Assembly: GCA_937915835.1 (NCBI GenBank) | Contig: CALGHA010000003.1 | Coordinates: 1-25,880 of the forward strand | Reading direction: 5' to 3' | Length of the DNA: 25,880 nt | Source: an uncultured Fretibacterium sp. | GTDB lineage: Bacteria; Synergistota; Synergistia; Synergistales; Aminobacteriaceae | Part shown: positions 1 through 6,907 of the stretch, one piece after another | Layout of the letters: each line of letters starts with the position of its first letter | How positions within the stretch are numbered: position 1 is the stretch's first letter | Translations under genes and position numbers: made by a program | The notes under the pieces: model-generated | The model's database searches: none | What the model was told of the DNA's origin: nothing | What the model saw: the letters and a program-made list of their open reading frames with translations, nothing else

Positions 1-42
1 ATCCCCAATCCCCAATCCCCAATCCCCAATCCCCAATCCCCA
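1..42. repeat. Heptamer tandem array (ATCCCCA)x6 at the window edge
   Basis: Six perfect head-to-tail copies of the 7-base unit ATCCCCA occupy positions 1-42 and may continue beyond the edge. Written as CCCCAAT, the unit fits the consensus CCCCA(A/G)T described for STRR1 heptamer repeats of filamentous cyanobacteria. It is also telomere-like, with the C-rich strand running 5' to 3' inwards from the end. The DNA just inside is extremely AT-rich, unlike a cyanobacterium. Its role is unknown, and arrays like this often break assemblies. Confidence 0.9.
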
Positions 43-289
43 TAAAGAAAATATATTATAATAATTAAATAGAAAAATTTAATAAAATTTTTTAATAATT
101 AAATTTATGAAATTAATTATTTTTAAAAAATAAAAAATATAATTGTTAAATAAAATGAATGCTATCAAATAAAATTAAAGATATATTAAAAACCACATTT
201 TCAAAATTCACTTTTTATGCATTAAATAATTAGTTGTAAAAGATGAAATTAATAAAACTATATTTATAACATTGAATAATATCTCACAA
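43..289. other. AT-rich non-coding stretch
   Basis: These ~250 bases between the heptamer array and the MORN gene are almost entirely A and T. I see no open frame with a ribosome binding site, no GC-rich hairpin and no RNA gene. They lie downstream of the minus-strand MORN gene, so they hold its 3' flank, but no convincing terminator stem is visible. Confidence 0.6.
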
Positions 290-1777
290 TTATTTACTAG
301 AAGTTAATTTTTTTCCATTAATAAATTCTCCTTCATATATTAATTCACCGTTTTTATATTCTTTTCCTTTACCATGTCTTTGCCCATTTAAATATTCTCC
401 TTCAAATTTTATTGCTCCATTTTCTCTTTCATATTCAATACCTCTACCATTTCTTTTTCCATTTTGATATTCGCCATCATAAATTAAATTTCCATTTATA
501 TGATCATATTTCTTTCCTTTTCCAGACTTTTCTCCATTTGAAAAATAACCATCATACCATAATATTCCGTTTAAATATTCTTTTCCTTTTCCATGTCTTT
601 TGTCATTTAAATATTCACCTTCATATAGTAATATATCAAAATAATATTCTTTTGTAAACGAATCTATTATTTTTCCTTCTGAAAAATTTTTTTCAATAAT
701 AATATTATCAGGTCTATATTCTTTGACTTTTCCATTCCATTTTTTTCCTTCTAAATATCCTCCATTAAATATTATATTTCCATCTCGATTAAATTCTTTC
801 CCATTTCCTGTCCATTTTTCTCCATAAAAATAATCACCACAAAATACTAAACTACTATGATTATATTCAAATCCATTTCTGTTCTTTATTTTACTATCTA
901 TATAATATTCTTTTCCTTTTCCATTTCTTTTATCTTCTGAATATTCCCCATCAAAAATCTTATTGTTATCATAATCAAATTCTTTACCTTTTCCATTTTT
1001 TTCACCATATAAATATTTTCCTTCATAAATATAAGTTTCATTAGACTCTGCTGAAAAGCCTTTCCCGTTTTTTATTTCAAATTTTTTATTGTCTAAAAAT
1101 CTTTCATGAATTCCATTCCATTTTTTCCCATTTAAATATTCACCTTCAAATATTAATTCTCTTTTGATATCATAATCTTTAGCATTTCCATTTCTTTCTC
1201 CATTTAAATATTCACCTTCATTTTTTAACACTCTTTTGTTGAAGTATTTTTTTGCTTTTCCATTTCTTTCTCCATTTAAATATTCACCTTCATATTTTAA
1301 TACTCTTTTGTTGAAGTATTCTTTTGCTTTTCCATTTCTTTCGCCATTTAAATATTCACCTTCATATATTAAATCGCCTTTGATATTATATTCTTTAACA
1401 TATCCTTTTCCTTCTTTTAATTCATAAGCAACTTCATTTTTGAAAAATCCTTTTCCATTCCATCTTTTTCCTTTTAAATATTCGCCTTCAAATATTATAT
1501 TACCTAAAGAATTATATTCTTTTCCTTTTCCATTTCTCTTCCCTTTGAAAAATTCTCCTTCATATATTATTTTATTATTCTTCATATTATATTCTGTTCC
1601 AATTCCATTATCTTTATATGAAATATATTTATCGCATAATTGTTTGTAATTTTTAATGCTTATATTTACACAGTTTTGATAATTTTTATTATATTTCAAT
1701 AATCGTAATTTTGCTTTATAATGAAGCAGAAGAAAAATATTTTTAATATTATATTTCGATTTTATTTTGTCTAGCAT
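290..1777 (-). CDS. MORN-repeat protein (about 15 repeats)
   Basis: The 495-residue product is almost entirely MORN repeats of 23-25 residues around the core YEGEYLNGxRNGKGKEY. About fifteen can be counted from residue ~70 to the C-terminus, after a basic, hydrophobic-patched N-terminus (residues 1-65) with no clear signal peptide. MORN repeats form elongated beta-hairpin arrays and in other proteins bind phospholipids or proteins; bacterial all-MORN proteins are mostly of unknown function. Three adjacent repeats (YLNGERNGKAKEYFNKRVLK-like) are nearly identical, which points to recent internal duplication. Codons are strongly biased to A/T endings and no Shine-Dalgarno is visible before the ATG, unlike every other gene here. 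The frame is intact under the standard code with a TAA stop. The source could be an AT-rich bacterium or a protist; the family call is firm, the role is not. Confidence 0.9.
   Translation of the reverse strand: MLDKIKSKYNIKNIFLLLHYKAKLRLLKYNKNYQNCVNISIKNYKQLCDKYISYKDNGIGTEYNMKNNKIIYEGEFFKGKRNGKGKEYNSLGNIIFEGEYLKGKRWNGKGFFKNEVAYELKEGKGYVKEYNIKGDLIYEGEYLNGERNGKAKEYFNKRVLKYEGEYLNGERNGKAKKYFNKRVLKNEGEYLNGERNGNAKDYDIKRELIFEGEYLNGKKWNGIHERFLDNKKFEIKNGKGFSAESNETYIYEGKYLYGEKNGKGKEFDYDNNKIFDGEYSEDKRNGKGKEYYIDSKIKNRNGFEYNHSSLVFCGDYFYGEKWTGNGKEFNRDGNIIFNGGYLEGKKWNGKVKEYRPDNIIIEKNFSEGKIIDSFTKEYYFDILLYEGEYLNDKRHGKGKEYLNGILWYDGYFSNGEKSGKGKKYDHINGNLIYDGEYQNGKRNGRGIEYERENGAIKFEGEYLNGQRHGKGKEYKNGELIYEGEFINGKKLTSSK
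1188..1403 (-). repeat. 72-bp near-identical tandem repeats inside the MORN gene
   Basis: Three 72-base units beginning near 1188, 1260 and 1332 are almost identical (each opens with CCATTTCTTTC on the plus strand). They encode three consecutive 24-residue MORN repeats. The identity is far higher than among the other repeats of the gene, so this is a recent expansion of three copies. Confidence 0.8.
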
Positions 1778-1947
1778 TTAAATATATTTATTATTTGTAT
1801 TTTAATTTATATATTAAAAGTTAATTTCTATTTTTTTTTAAATATTATATTAAGGAAAAATTAAAGCCAATTACTGACGGATTATTCGGAAAACAGAGAA
1901 TTACACGCTACGAAAAACCGCATTATCAAATCCGACAACTCGATTAT
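1778..1947. other. Composition junction between AT-rich block and main genome
   Basis: Up to about 1850 the sequence is nearly pure A/T; from about 1861 it has the balanced composition of the rest of the window. The frame of the downstream ImmA-like gene stays open leftwards through the junction (stop only at 1822-1824) and encodes plausible protein (ITDGLFGKQRITRYEKPHYQ) from about 1870 with no start codon before 1948. The boundary therefore appears to cut through a gene. Confidence 0.65.
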
Positions 1948-2601
1948 ATGCTCGCAAGATTAACGGAAATTCCGGCGTTAGACTGGAGAAATTATGCCTT
2001 CTCACGTGAACCGTTAAACGGCAAATTCACGTCCTCACAGCGTCTTGAATGGATGACAAAATCTCTCAAATGCGGACAAGAATATGCCGAAAAAGTAAGT
2101 TCTGAGTTCAGGACTAATGATGCTGAAAAAATAGCGCGAGGATTAGGCCTTGAAGTTTATTACCCGCAATACCCGGAGAAGACGGATAGAGTTTTATTTG
2201 CGGAGTTCATTAAGCCGAACCGGATAAATATATTCATGGACGCAGTGAACCGAGCCGAGAGGTTACTGAATAAGAACGCCGTAAGACGAGTTCTAGGAGA
2301 GAACATGAACCCTGCAAAAGTAATACTCTCACATGAAATCTTTCACTATATCGAGGAGAAATATTGCAAAGAGATATTCACGCGCACCGAAAAAGTTCGT
2401 CTCTGGAAAATCGGGCCAATTCATAACGACTCCGAAATTTACGCGCTTGGAGAAATAGCGGCAATGTCATTTTCACAGGCTCTTAACGGGCTTAATTATT
2501 CACCATATCTTATGGATATATTTCTAGTTTATGATTATTCAGCGGAAGAGGCGAGCGGATTATACGAAGAGATGATGACGCTTGCGGGGCTTGAATCGTA
2601 A
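1948..2601 (+). CDS. ImmA/IrrE-like zinc metallopeptidase, 5'-truncated
   Basis: The sequence shows a zincin motif HEIFH at residues 129-133 inside SHEIFHYIEE, followed about 30 residues later by acidic residues (E163, E169) that could supply the third zinc ligand. This is the layout of ImmA/IrrE-type (M78-like) peptidases, which cleave phage or stress repressors. The first ATG (1948) has no ribosome binding site, and the open frame continues upstream with sensible protein sequence to the AT-rich junction. The real N-terminus therefore appears to be missing and this may be a gene remnant. No helix-turn-helix partner gene is next to it. Assignment to the zinc peptidase fold is fairly secure; substrate and activity are unknown. 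Confidence 0.65.
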   Translation: MLARLTEIPALDWRNYAFSREPLNGKFTSSQRLEWMTKSLKCGQEYAEKVSSEFRTNDAEKIARGLGLEVYYPQYPEKTDRVLFAEFIKPNRINIFMDAVNRAERLLNKNAVRRVLGENMNPAKVILSHEIFHYIEEKYCKEIFTRTEKVRLWKIGPIHNDSEIYALGEIAAMSFSQALNGLNYSPYLMDIFLVYDYSAEEASGLYEEMMTLAGLES

Positions 2602-2610
2602 CGAACTGAT

Positions 2611-2632
2611 CCTAAGGTAATTTTATCTTAGG
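2611..2632. promoter_or_regulatory. Inverted repeat upstream of yiaK-like operon
   Basis: CCTAAG (2611-2616) and CTTAGG (2627-2632) form a 6-bp stem around a 10-base AT-rich loop, ten bases after the preceding stop and about 45 bases before the next start. There is no T-tract, so it is a poor terminator and could be an operator. Inside it lies AAGGTAATTTTA, a 12-mer found again upstream of the SDR gene at 6867-6878. Confidence 0.35.
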
Positions 2633-2677
2633 GGCAAGCACTTGTGTCCAAACCAAAGGAGAGATATACACAATAAA

Positions 2678-3715
2678 ATGAAAGTGCCATATGAAGAACT
2701 CAAAGCGACGTCGAAAAAGGCGTTCCTGAACTTGGGCTTAACGGAAGAACAAGCAGAGACATGCGCGACAATTCACGCTTCATCGAGTGCTGATGGAGTA
2801 GAAAGTCATGGTATGAACAGGATACCTAGATTTGCCGAATACGTTTCTAAAGGCTGGATAAATATCAATGGTAAGCCTGAATTAATCAAAGCACGAGGAG
2901 CGGCAGAAAACTACGACGGCAATTTAGGAATAGGAATAACGAACGCATTATTCTGTTCAGAGCGTGCAATGAAACTAGCAGAAATTCACGGAATAGGATT
3001 AGTTGCCTTAAAGAACACAACACACTGGATGCGAGGAGGAACATACGCTTGGAAGATGGCTGAAGCCGGTTATATCGGAATAAGCTGGATTAACACAGAA
3101 AGCTGTATGCCGATGTGGGGAAGCGACGAAAAGAGCGTTGGGAACAATCCCTTCTGCATAGCAATTCCCCGTGATGACGGTCAAATTGTCGTTGATATGG
3201 CGATGAGTCAATACGCTTACGGAAAACTTGGAGTATATCGTTTAGCGGGTAAAAAACTTCCTTATCCCGGAGGTTTCGACAAAGAAGGAAATCTTACGGA
3301 TGATCCTGGAGCGATTGAGGCTTCAATGAGAATTCTGCCTACAGGATACTGGAAGGGTTCGAGTTTAGCTATAGCATTAGACTTAGCGGCGGCGGCAATC
3401 TCGAACGGATTATGCGGTTCAGATATTGACGCTAATAATAACGGGAGCTGTACAGGTTGTTCGCAGATATTTATCGCTATAGATCCTTACATGTTCGGCG
3501 AGAAAAAGGAAATTCAGGCGATGTTAAACAGACGTGTAGAGAACGCGGACAAGGCTCATCCGATAGACGCTAAACATCCTGTTAAGTGTCCTGGTGAGAG
3601 CACGATAGAACGCCGTAAAAAGAGTATGCTTGAAGGAGTTCAAGTTGATGATACGATATGGGAACAGGTATGTTCAATAGCATCTGGGAAGACGTTATCT
3701 GGGCATATCGAGTAA
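2678..3715 (+). CDS. yiaK: 2,3-diketo-L-gulonate reductase-type oxidoreductase (YiaK/DlgD family)
   Basis: This 345-residue cytosolic NAD(P)H-dependent reductase belongs to the malate/L-lactate dehydrogenase (Ldh_2) family. The closest match I recognise is E. coli YiaK, which reduces 2,3-diketo-L-gulonate to 3-keto-L-gulonate. The catalytic His44 falls at the same position (ESHGMNR), and the blocks GLVALKNTTHWMRGG, GNNPFCIAIP, RLAGKKLPYPGGFD and ILPTGYWKGSSLAIALD follow the family in order. The ATG at 2678 is chosen over an upstream TTG at 2642 because it aligns with the family N-terminus; AAAGGAG lies 16 bases before it. It is first in a four-gene plus-strand operon, followed after 24 bases by a YhcH/YiaL gene, the pairing also seen in E. 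coli yia. The exact substrate here could be another 2-keto sugar acid. Confidence 0.88.
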   Translation: MKVPYEELKATSKKAFLNLGLTEEQAETCATIHASSSADGVESHGMNRIPRFAEYVSKGWININGKPELIKARGAAENYDGNLGIGITNALFCSERAMKLAEIHGIGLVALKNTTHWMRGGTYAWKMAEAGYIGISWINTESCMPMWGSDEKSVGNNPFCIAIPRDDGQIVVDMAMSQYAYGKLGVYRLAGKKLPYPGGFDKEGNLTDDPGAIEASMRILPTGYWKGSSLAIALDLAAAAISNGLCGSDIDANNNGSCTGCSQIFIAIDPYMFGEKKEIQAMLNRRVENADKAHPIDAKHPVKCPGESTIERRKKSMLEGVQVDDTIWEQVCSIASGKTLSGHIE

Positions 3716-3739
3716 ATAAAAACAGGGGGTAAAAGTGCA

Positions 3740-4192
3740 ATGTATTCATGCAGTATTAATATTGCGAAGAAATACGATTATCTTGCGGCGAAGTTTCGAG
3801 CGGGCTATGATTGGCTTGCTAATACGGATATTAAATCGCTTGCAGATGGTTCATATTCGATTGTCGGAGATGATGTAATAGCGAACGTGCAGAGCTATGA
3901 GACTGAGCCTTTCGAGACGAGAAAATTTGAGGCTCACGATAAGTATTTCGATATTCAGTTCATGGCAGAAGGCGAAGAATACTTCGGAGTATGTCATCGT
4001 GAGGGCTTGAAAGTGAGCATTGCTCATCCTGAGAGAGATTTATATTTCTTTGATGAGCCTGAAGAATCGGGAATGGTTTTGTTGCGTGAGGGCGATTTTA
4101 TCGTTGTAGAACCCGAAGAAGCACACAAGCCGCGCTGTTCAGTAGGTACACCTGCGAGGGTGAAAAAGGTAGTAATCAAGGTAAAAATTTAA
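3740..4192 (+). CDS. YhcH/YjgK/YiaL family protein (DUF386)
   Basis: The 150-residue product is a single cupin-like beta-barrel of the YhcH/YjgK/YiaL (EbgC-like) family. Visible family marks are HDKYFDIQFMAEGEE (residues ~72-86) and the C-terminal EGDFIVVEPEEAHKPRC followed by VKKVVIKV. Family members sit in operons for sialic acid, gluconate and uronate use and are thought to help interconvert sugar-acid anomers or epimers, though the exact reaction is rarely proven. It lies between the YiaK-like reductase and a cyclase-family gene, with AGGGGG ahead of its ATG. A second, clearly different family member lies at 7805-8317. The family call is secure; the reaction is inferred. Confidence 0.88.
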   Translation: MYSCSINIAKKYDYLAAKFRAGYDWLANTDIKSLADGSYSIVGDDVIANVQSYETEPFETRKFEAHDKYFDIQFMAEGEEYFGVCHREGLKVSIAHPERDLYFFDEPEESGMVLLREGDFIVVEPEEAHKPRCSVGTPARVKKVVIKVKI

Positions 4193-4205
4193 GGAGGAAA
4201 TAATC

Positions 4206-4898
4206 ATGCAGACAGTATATGAACTTGCTCCCGGACTTCGTCTTGTTGATCTTTCAAAACTTGTTGACCCGGCAACCGAAACACGCCGTTGTAAGCTCTA
4301 TCGTTTCAACACGGGCGGGCCAATTCCGGACTTTCACACGAACGTAGACATAATGACGCACTTAGGAACTCACGCGGAATGCCCTTATCATCATAATGAC
4401 GATTGGCCTGACGTAACGGGAATTCCATTAACGACGTTTATCGGCAGAGGCGTTTACGTTGACTTCAAGGAGACATGCGCGCCGCGTTCTCACATTACAG
4501 CCGCAGACTTAGACCGAGAAGCAAGGAACGTGAGAGAAGGCGACATCGTGATAATCGACTCGTCATACAAGCTTAATCCTTTTACGCCCGACACGAACAC
4601 CGAGAAGGATAAAAGGCTATTAGTGAACGGTGATACAGCGGAATGGTTCAAGGCTAAGAGAGTTAAGGCTGTTGGCTTTGGCGACGGAGTATCGATTGAA
4701 AATTCCAATGAGGACGTAAAACCGTTCCACGATATTTTATTAGCCGAGAATATTATCTTTATTGAGGTGTTAAAGAACCTTGAACAGCTTCAACGTGATG
4801 TGTTCTTTATGTCGTTTTCACCGTTGCCGATAAAGGGTCTTGATTCAAGTCCCGTTCATGCATACGCAATCGAAGGCTTGAAGGAGTTCTCGGAATAA
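4206..4898 (+). CDS. Cyclase-family metal hydrolase (kynurenine formamidase-like fold)
   Basis: The 230-residue protein carries the cyclase-family metal-binding signature HLGTHAECPYHH (residues 52-63: H52, H56, E58, H62), in the form HxGTHxD/ExPxH seen in kynurenine formamidases and related amide or lactone hydrolases. The central GFGDGVSIEN and C-terminal GLDSSPVHAYAI also fit the family. An AAGGAGG site lies 7 bases before the ATG. Its TAA stop overlaps the next gene's ATG by one base, so the two are translationally coupled. No tryptophan-degradation gene is near, so in this uronate context a lactonase or related hydrolase acting on a sugar-acid derivative is more likely than formamidase. 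That is inference only. Confidence 0.8.
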   Translation: MQTVYELAPGLRLVDLSKLVDPATETRRCKLYRFNTGGPIPDFHTNVDIMTHLGTHAECPYHHNDDWPDVTGIPLTTFIGRGVYVDFKETCAPRSHITAADLDREARNVREGDIVIIDSSYKLNPFTPDTNTEKDKRLLVNGDTAEWFKAKRVKAVGFGDGVSIENSNEDVKPFHDILLAENIIFIEVLKNLEQLQRDVFFMSFSPLPIKGLDSSPVHAYAIEGLKEFSE

Positions 4899-5830
4899 TG
4901 CGTATTGCGGTAATCGGAGCCGGTGCTATGGGCTCAATATATGGCGGTCGTCTCTCTCAGAACAACGAAGTCTATTTAATTGACACGAGCAAGGCAATAA
5001 TCGACGCGGTAAATCAAAACGGCTTAATTCTTGAGGAGAACGGACAGGATAATAAATACTCTCCTAAAGCCTTAACCAGCACTGAGGGTTTAGCTCCCGT
5101 TGACTTGATAATTCTCTTTGTGAAGGCTTTATATTCCCGTTCAGCTTTAGAATCTAACAAGCATTTAATCTCCTCGAACACATACTTAATGACGCTTCAA
5201 AACGGTTCCGGCCATGAAGATATACTCTCAGAATATGCCCCGATAGAACGCATAATTATCGGAACAACGGAAGATAATGGCGCAGTCCTATCGCCCGGAC
5301 ATGTCAGACACGGCGGCAAAGGTAATACGAACGTCGGAATGCTTGTGAAAGACAGTGAAGAATTTCTGCCGAAGTTAAAGAACGCGTTTGACTCTTGCGG
5401 CTTCAACGTTAGAATTCACGAGAATATTCAACAGTTAATCTGGAATAAATTATTCGTCAACGTTGCATTCAGCGCTGTAACTGGAATATTGAAATGCGAA
5501 ATGGGCTTTATCGTGAAGAGTGAATACGGGCTCAACCTATCAAGAAAATTACTGCATGAGGCCGTCAAAGTTGCTCACGCGTTAGGACTTGAAGCCGACG
5601 AAGAGAAATTATTTGCTGAGATAAAATCAATCTCTGAGAACTCACCGAACGGAGTAACGTCGATATGTGCGGATTTACGAGCCGGACGAAAAACGGAAGT
5701 TGATACGATTAGCGGCTCTGTTGTTCGTGCGGCAAAGAAATGTAACGTTGAAGTTCCGTATCATGAATTTATCGTTAATCTTGTTCATGCGATGGAGGAT
5801 TATTCTTTAGTCAATAAAAATCATAGTTAA
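4898..5830 (+). CDS. Ketopantoate reductase family (PanE/ApbA-like) dehydrogenase
   Basis: The 310-residue protein has an N-terminal Rossmann motif GAGAMG (residues 7-12), the cofactor-side segment TLQNGSGHED (99-108), and the catalytic region IWNKLFVNVAFSAVTGIL with the expected Lys184 and Asn188. This is the 2-dehydropantoate 2-reductase fold, which reduces 2-keto acids using NADPH. It is the last gene of a sugar-acid operon with no pantothenate genes nearby, so it probably reduces another branched or sugar-derived 2-keto acid; PanE paralogues in catabolic operons are common. It starts on the TAATG overlap with the cyclase gene. The family is secure and the substrate open. Confidence 0.85.
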   Translation: MRIAVIGAGAMGSIYGGRLSQNNEVYLIDTSKAIIDAVNQNGLILEENGQDNKYSPKALTSTEGLAPVDLIILFVKALYSRSALESNKHLISSNTYLMTLQNGSGHEDILSEYAPIERIIIGTTEDNGAVLSPGHVRHGGKGNTNVGMLVKDSEEFLPKLKNAFDSCGFNVRIHENIQQLIWNKLFVNVAFSAVTGILKCEMGFIVKSEYGLNLSRKLLHEAVKVAHALGLEADEEKLFAEIKSISENSPNGVTSICADLRAGRKTEVDTISGSVVRAAKKCNVEVPYHEFIVNLVHAMEDYSLVNKNHS

Positions 5831-5840
5831 TAGAACGCTG

Positions 5841-5929
5841 AAAATAATCATCTAAAGCGAAAAATGTCTCAGTAAAAACGCGTAAAACGTGCTAAAAAAC
5901 GGTAAAAATGCTGAGGCAAACGCGGAAAA
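5841..5929. promoter_or_regulatory. Phased A-tracts (intrinsically bent DNA)
   Basis: A-tracts of 4-6 bases begin at 5874, 5884, 5894 and 5904, exactly ten bases apart, with further tracts at 5841, 5860 and 5926. Phasing at one helical turn is the classic pattern of curved DNA. The array ends just upstream of the promoter at 5937-5965 and could act like an UP element. Confidence 0.55.
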
Positions 5930-5936
5930 TCAGTAG

Positions 5937-5965
5937 TTGAACATTAACAAATCCCCTGCTATAAT
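5937..5965 (+). promoter_or_regulatory. Sigma-70 type promoter with extended -10, no gene downstream
   Basis: TTGAAC (5937-5942), a 17-base spacer and TGCTATAAT (5957-5965, perfect -10 with extended TGn) make the best promoter match I found in the window. It reads rightwards into the 3' end of the minus-strand SDR gene. Only an 18-codon ATG frame (5971-6027) follows. It could drive a small RNA, a leader peptide or an antisense transcript, or be a relic. Confidence 0.55.
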
Positions 5966-5982
5966 CCAAAATGGTGGGGGAT
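5951..5982. terminator. Possible hairpin between convergent operons
   Basis: ATCCCC (5951-5956) pairs with GGGGAT (5977-5982) around a long loop, followed by ATTCTTTC. It lies between convergent genes where a terminator is expected, but the loop is long, the T-run is interrupted and it overlaps a promoter, so this is a weak call. Confidence 0.25.
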
Positions 5983-6043
5983 ATTCTTTCACAAAAAATT
6001 TTCTTAATAAGAAATCTACATATTTAAATATTAACAGTTAAAA

Positions 6044-6790
6044 TTATTGTTTAGCGGTTAAGCCGCCGTCCAGACAAAGAACCTGACCAGTAATAAAACT
6101 AGCGGCATCTGAGCAAAGAAAGATAGCTGCGGAAGCAATATCCTGTTTTGTTCCGATACGTCCCAAAGGAATACGATTGATGAGAGAAGTATAGAACTCT
6201 TTATCATCAAGCTGGAAAGAATTAATCTGAGTTCTAACGAAAGTCGGAGCGATAGCGTTCACGTTGATATTATATTTTCCCCATTCACAGGCAAGCTGTT
6301 TAGTGTACATGTTCAAAGCGCCTTTACTCGAACAATAAGCGAGATAATCTTTATCTGTTCCGATAATCCCTTTAATGGAAGAAAGATTTAATACTTTTCC
6401 TGCCTTATTCGGAACCATAAAGCGGCTTCCTGCTTCTCTTGTAACGACATGAAGGGCCGTAAGATTAAGATTAATGACGTCTAAAAAAGTCTTTGTATCG
6501 TAAACTTCAGCGGGCTTAAGAACGTTTTTCCCAGCGCAGTTGACTAAAATATCAAGTCTTCCGAATTCGCGTGAAATAACATGCATCATGTCGATTATAC
6601 TTTGTTCGTCTAATAAATTGCACTTTATGCTTAAGTAGTTTTGCGTGGTATCTTCTAAGTGATTGCCGCAAATTGCTACGTGAGCGCCGGAGTTCAAGAA
6701 CGCATTTGCGATTTCGCTTCCGAGTCCTCCTGTTCCTCCTGTGATGAGAGCGAATTTATCGTTAAGGGAAAATAACTTGCTGTAATCCAT
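6044..6790 (-). CDS. SDR-family dehydrogenase (gluconate/keto-gluconate type)
   Basis: The 248-residue classical short-chain dehydrogenase has the cofactor motif TGGTGGLG (17-24), NCAG (84-87, a variant of NNAG), catalytic Ser in NLSSIKG (~137), and YCSSK giving Tyr152 and Lys156. The C-terminus GQVLCLDGGLTAKQ is typical of gluconate 5-dehydrogenase / KduD-like enzymes. It probably interconverts a keto-sugar acid and its alcohol with NAD(P)H in the cytosol. It is the last gene of the leftward kdu cluster and has its own AGGAGG site and a possible promoter (TGGTAAAAT at 6873-6881), so it may also be transcribed separately. It is clearly different from KduD at 8345-9100. The exact substrate is unknown. 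Confidence 0.85.
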   Translation of the reverse strand: MDYSKLFSLNDKFALITGGTGGLGSEIANAFLNSGAHVAICGNHLEDTTQNYLSIKCNLLDEQSIIDMMHVISREFGRLDILVNCAGKNVLKPAEVYDTKTFLDVINLNLTALHVVTREAGSRFMVPNKAGKVLNLSSIKGIIGTDKDYLAYCSSKGALNMYTKQLACEWGKYNINVNAIAPTFVRTQINSFQLDDKEFYTSLINRIPLGRIGTKQDIASAAIFLCSDAASFITGQVLCLDGGLTAKQ

Positions 6791-6866
6791 TTATGACTAA
6801 CCTCCTTTCTGTCTGAGATATTTTTCTTAACGCGGCAGTGAAACTTTCATTCCCGCATTTCCCGTT

Positions 6867-6881
6867 AAGGTAATTTTACCA
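6867..6881 (-). promoter_or_regulatory. Extended -10 within a GGTAA-TTACC palindrome
   Basis: On the minus strand TGGTAAAAT (6881-6873) is an extended -10 box about 85 bases before the SDR start. It overlaps the palindrome GGTAA-tt-TTACC (6869-6880), which could be an operator. The 12-mer AAGGTAATTTTA here recurs ahead of the yiaK-like operon (2614-2625). No good -35 is visible. Confidence 0.35.
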
Positions 6882-6907
6882 CAACGAGAAACTTTCCGAA
6901 TACGTGT

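Noticed and set aside
1..42. CRISPR array
   Set aside because: The repeat unit is 7 bases with no spacers and no cas genes are present; it is a simple tandem repeat.
412..1649. Several plus-strand frames opposite the MORN gene
   Set aside because: They are antisense shadows of the repetitive AT-rich gene, rich in Phe/Leu/Ser/His, with no start signals.
1948..2601. Toxin-antitoxin pair with ImmA-like antitoxin
   Set aside because: No small partner gene lies next to it; the left side is the AT-rich junction and the right side is the yiaK-like operon.
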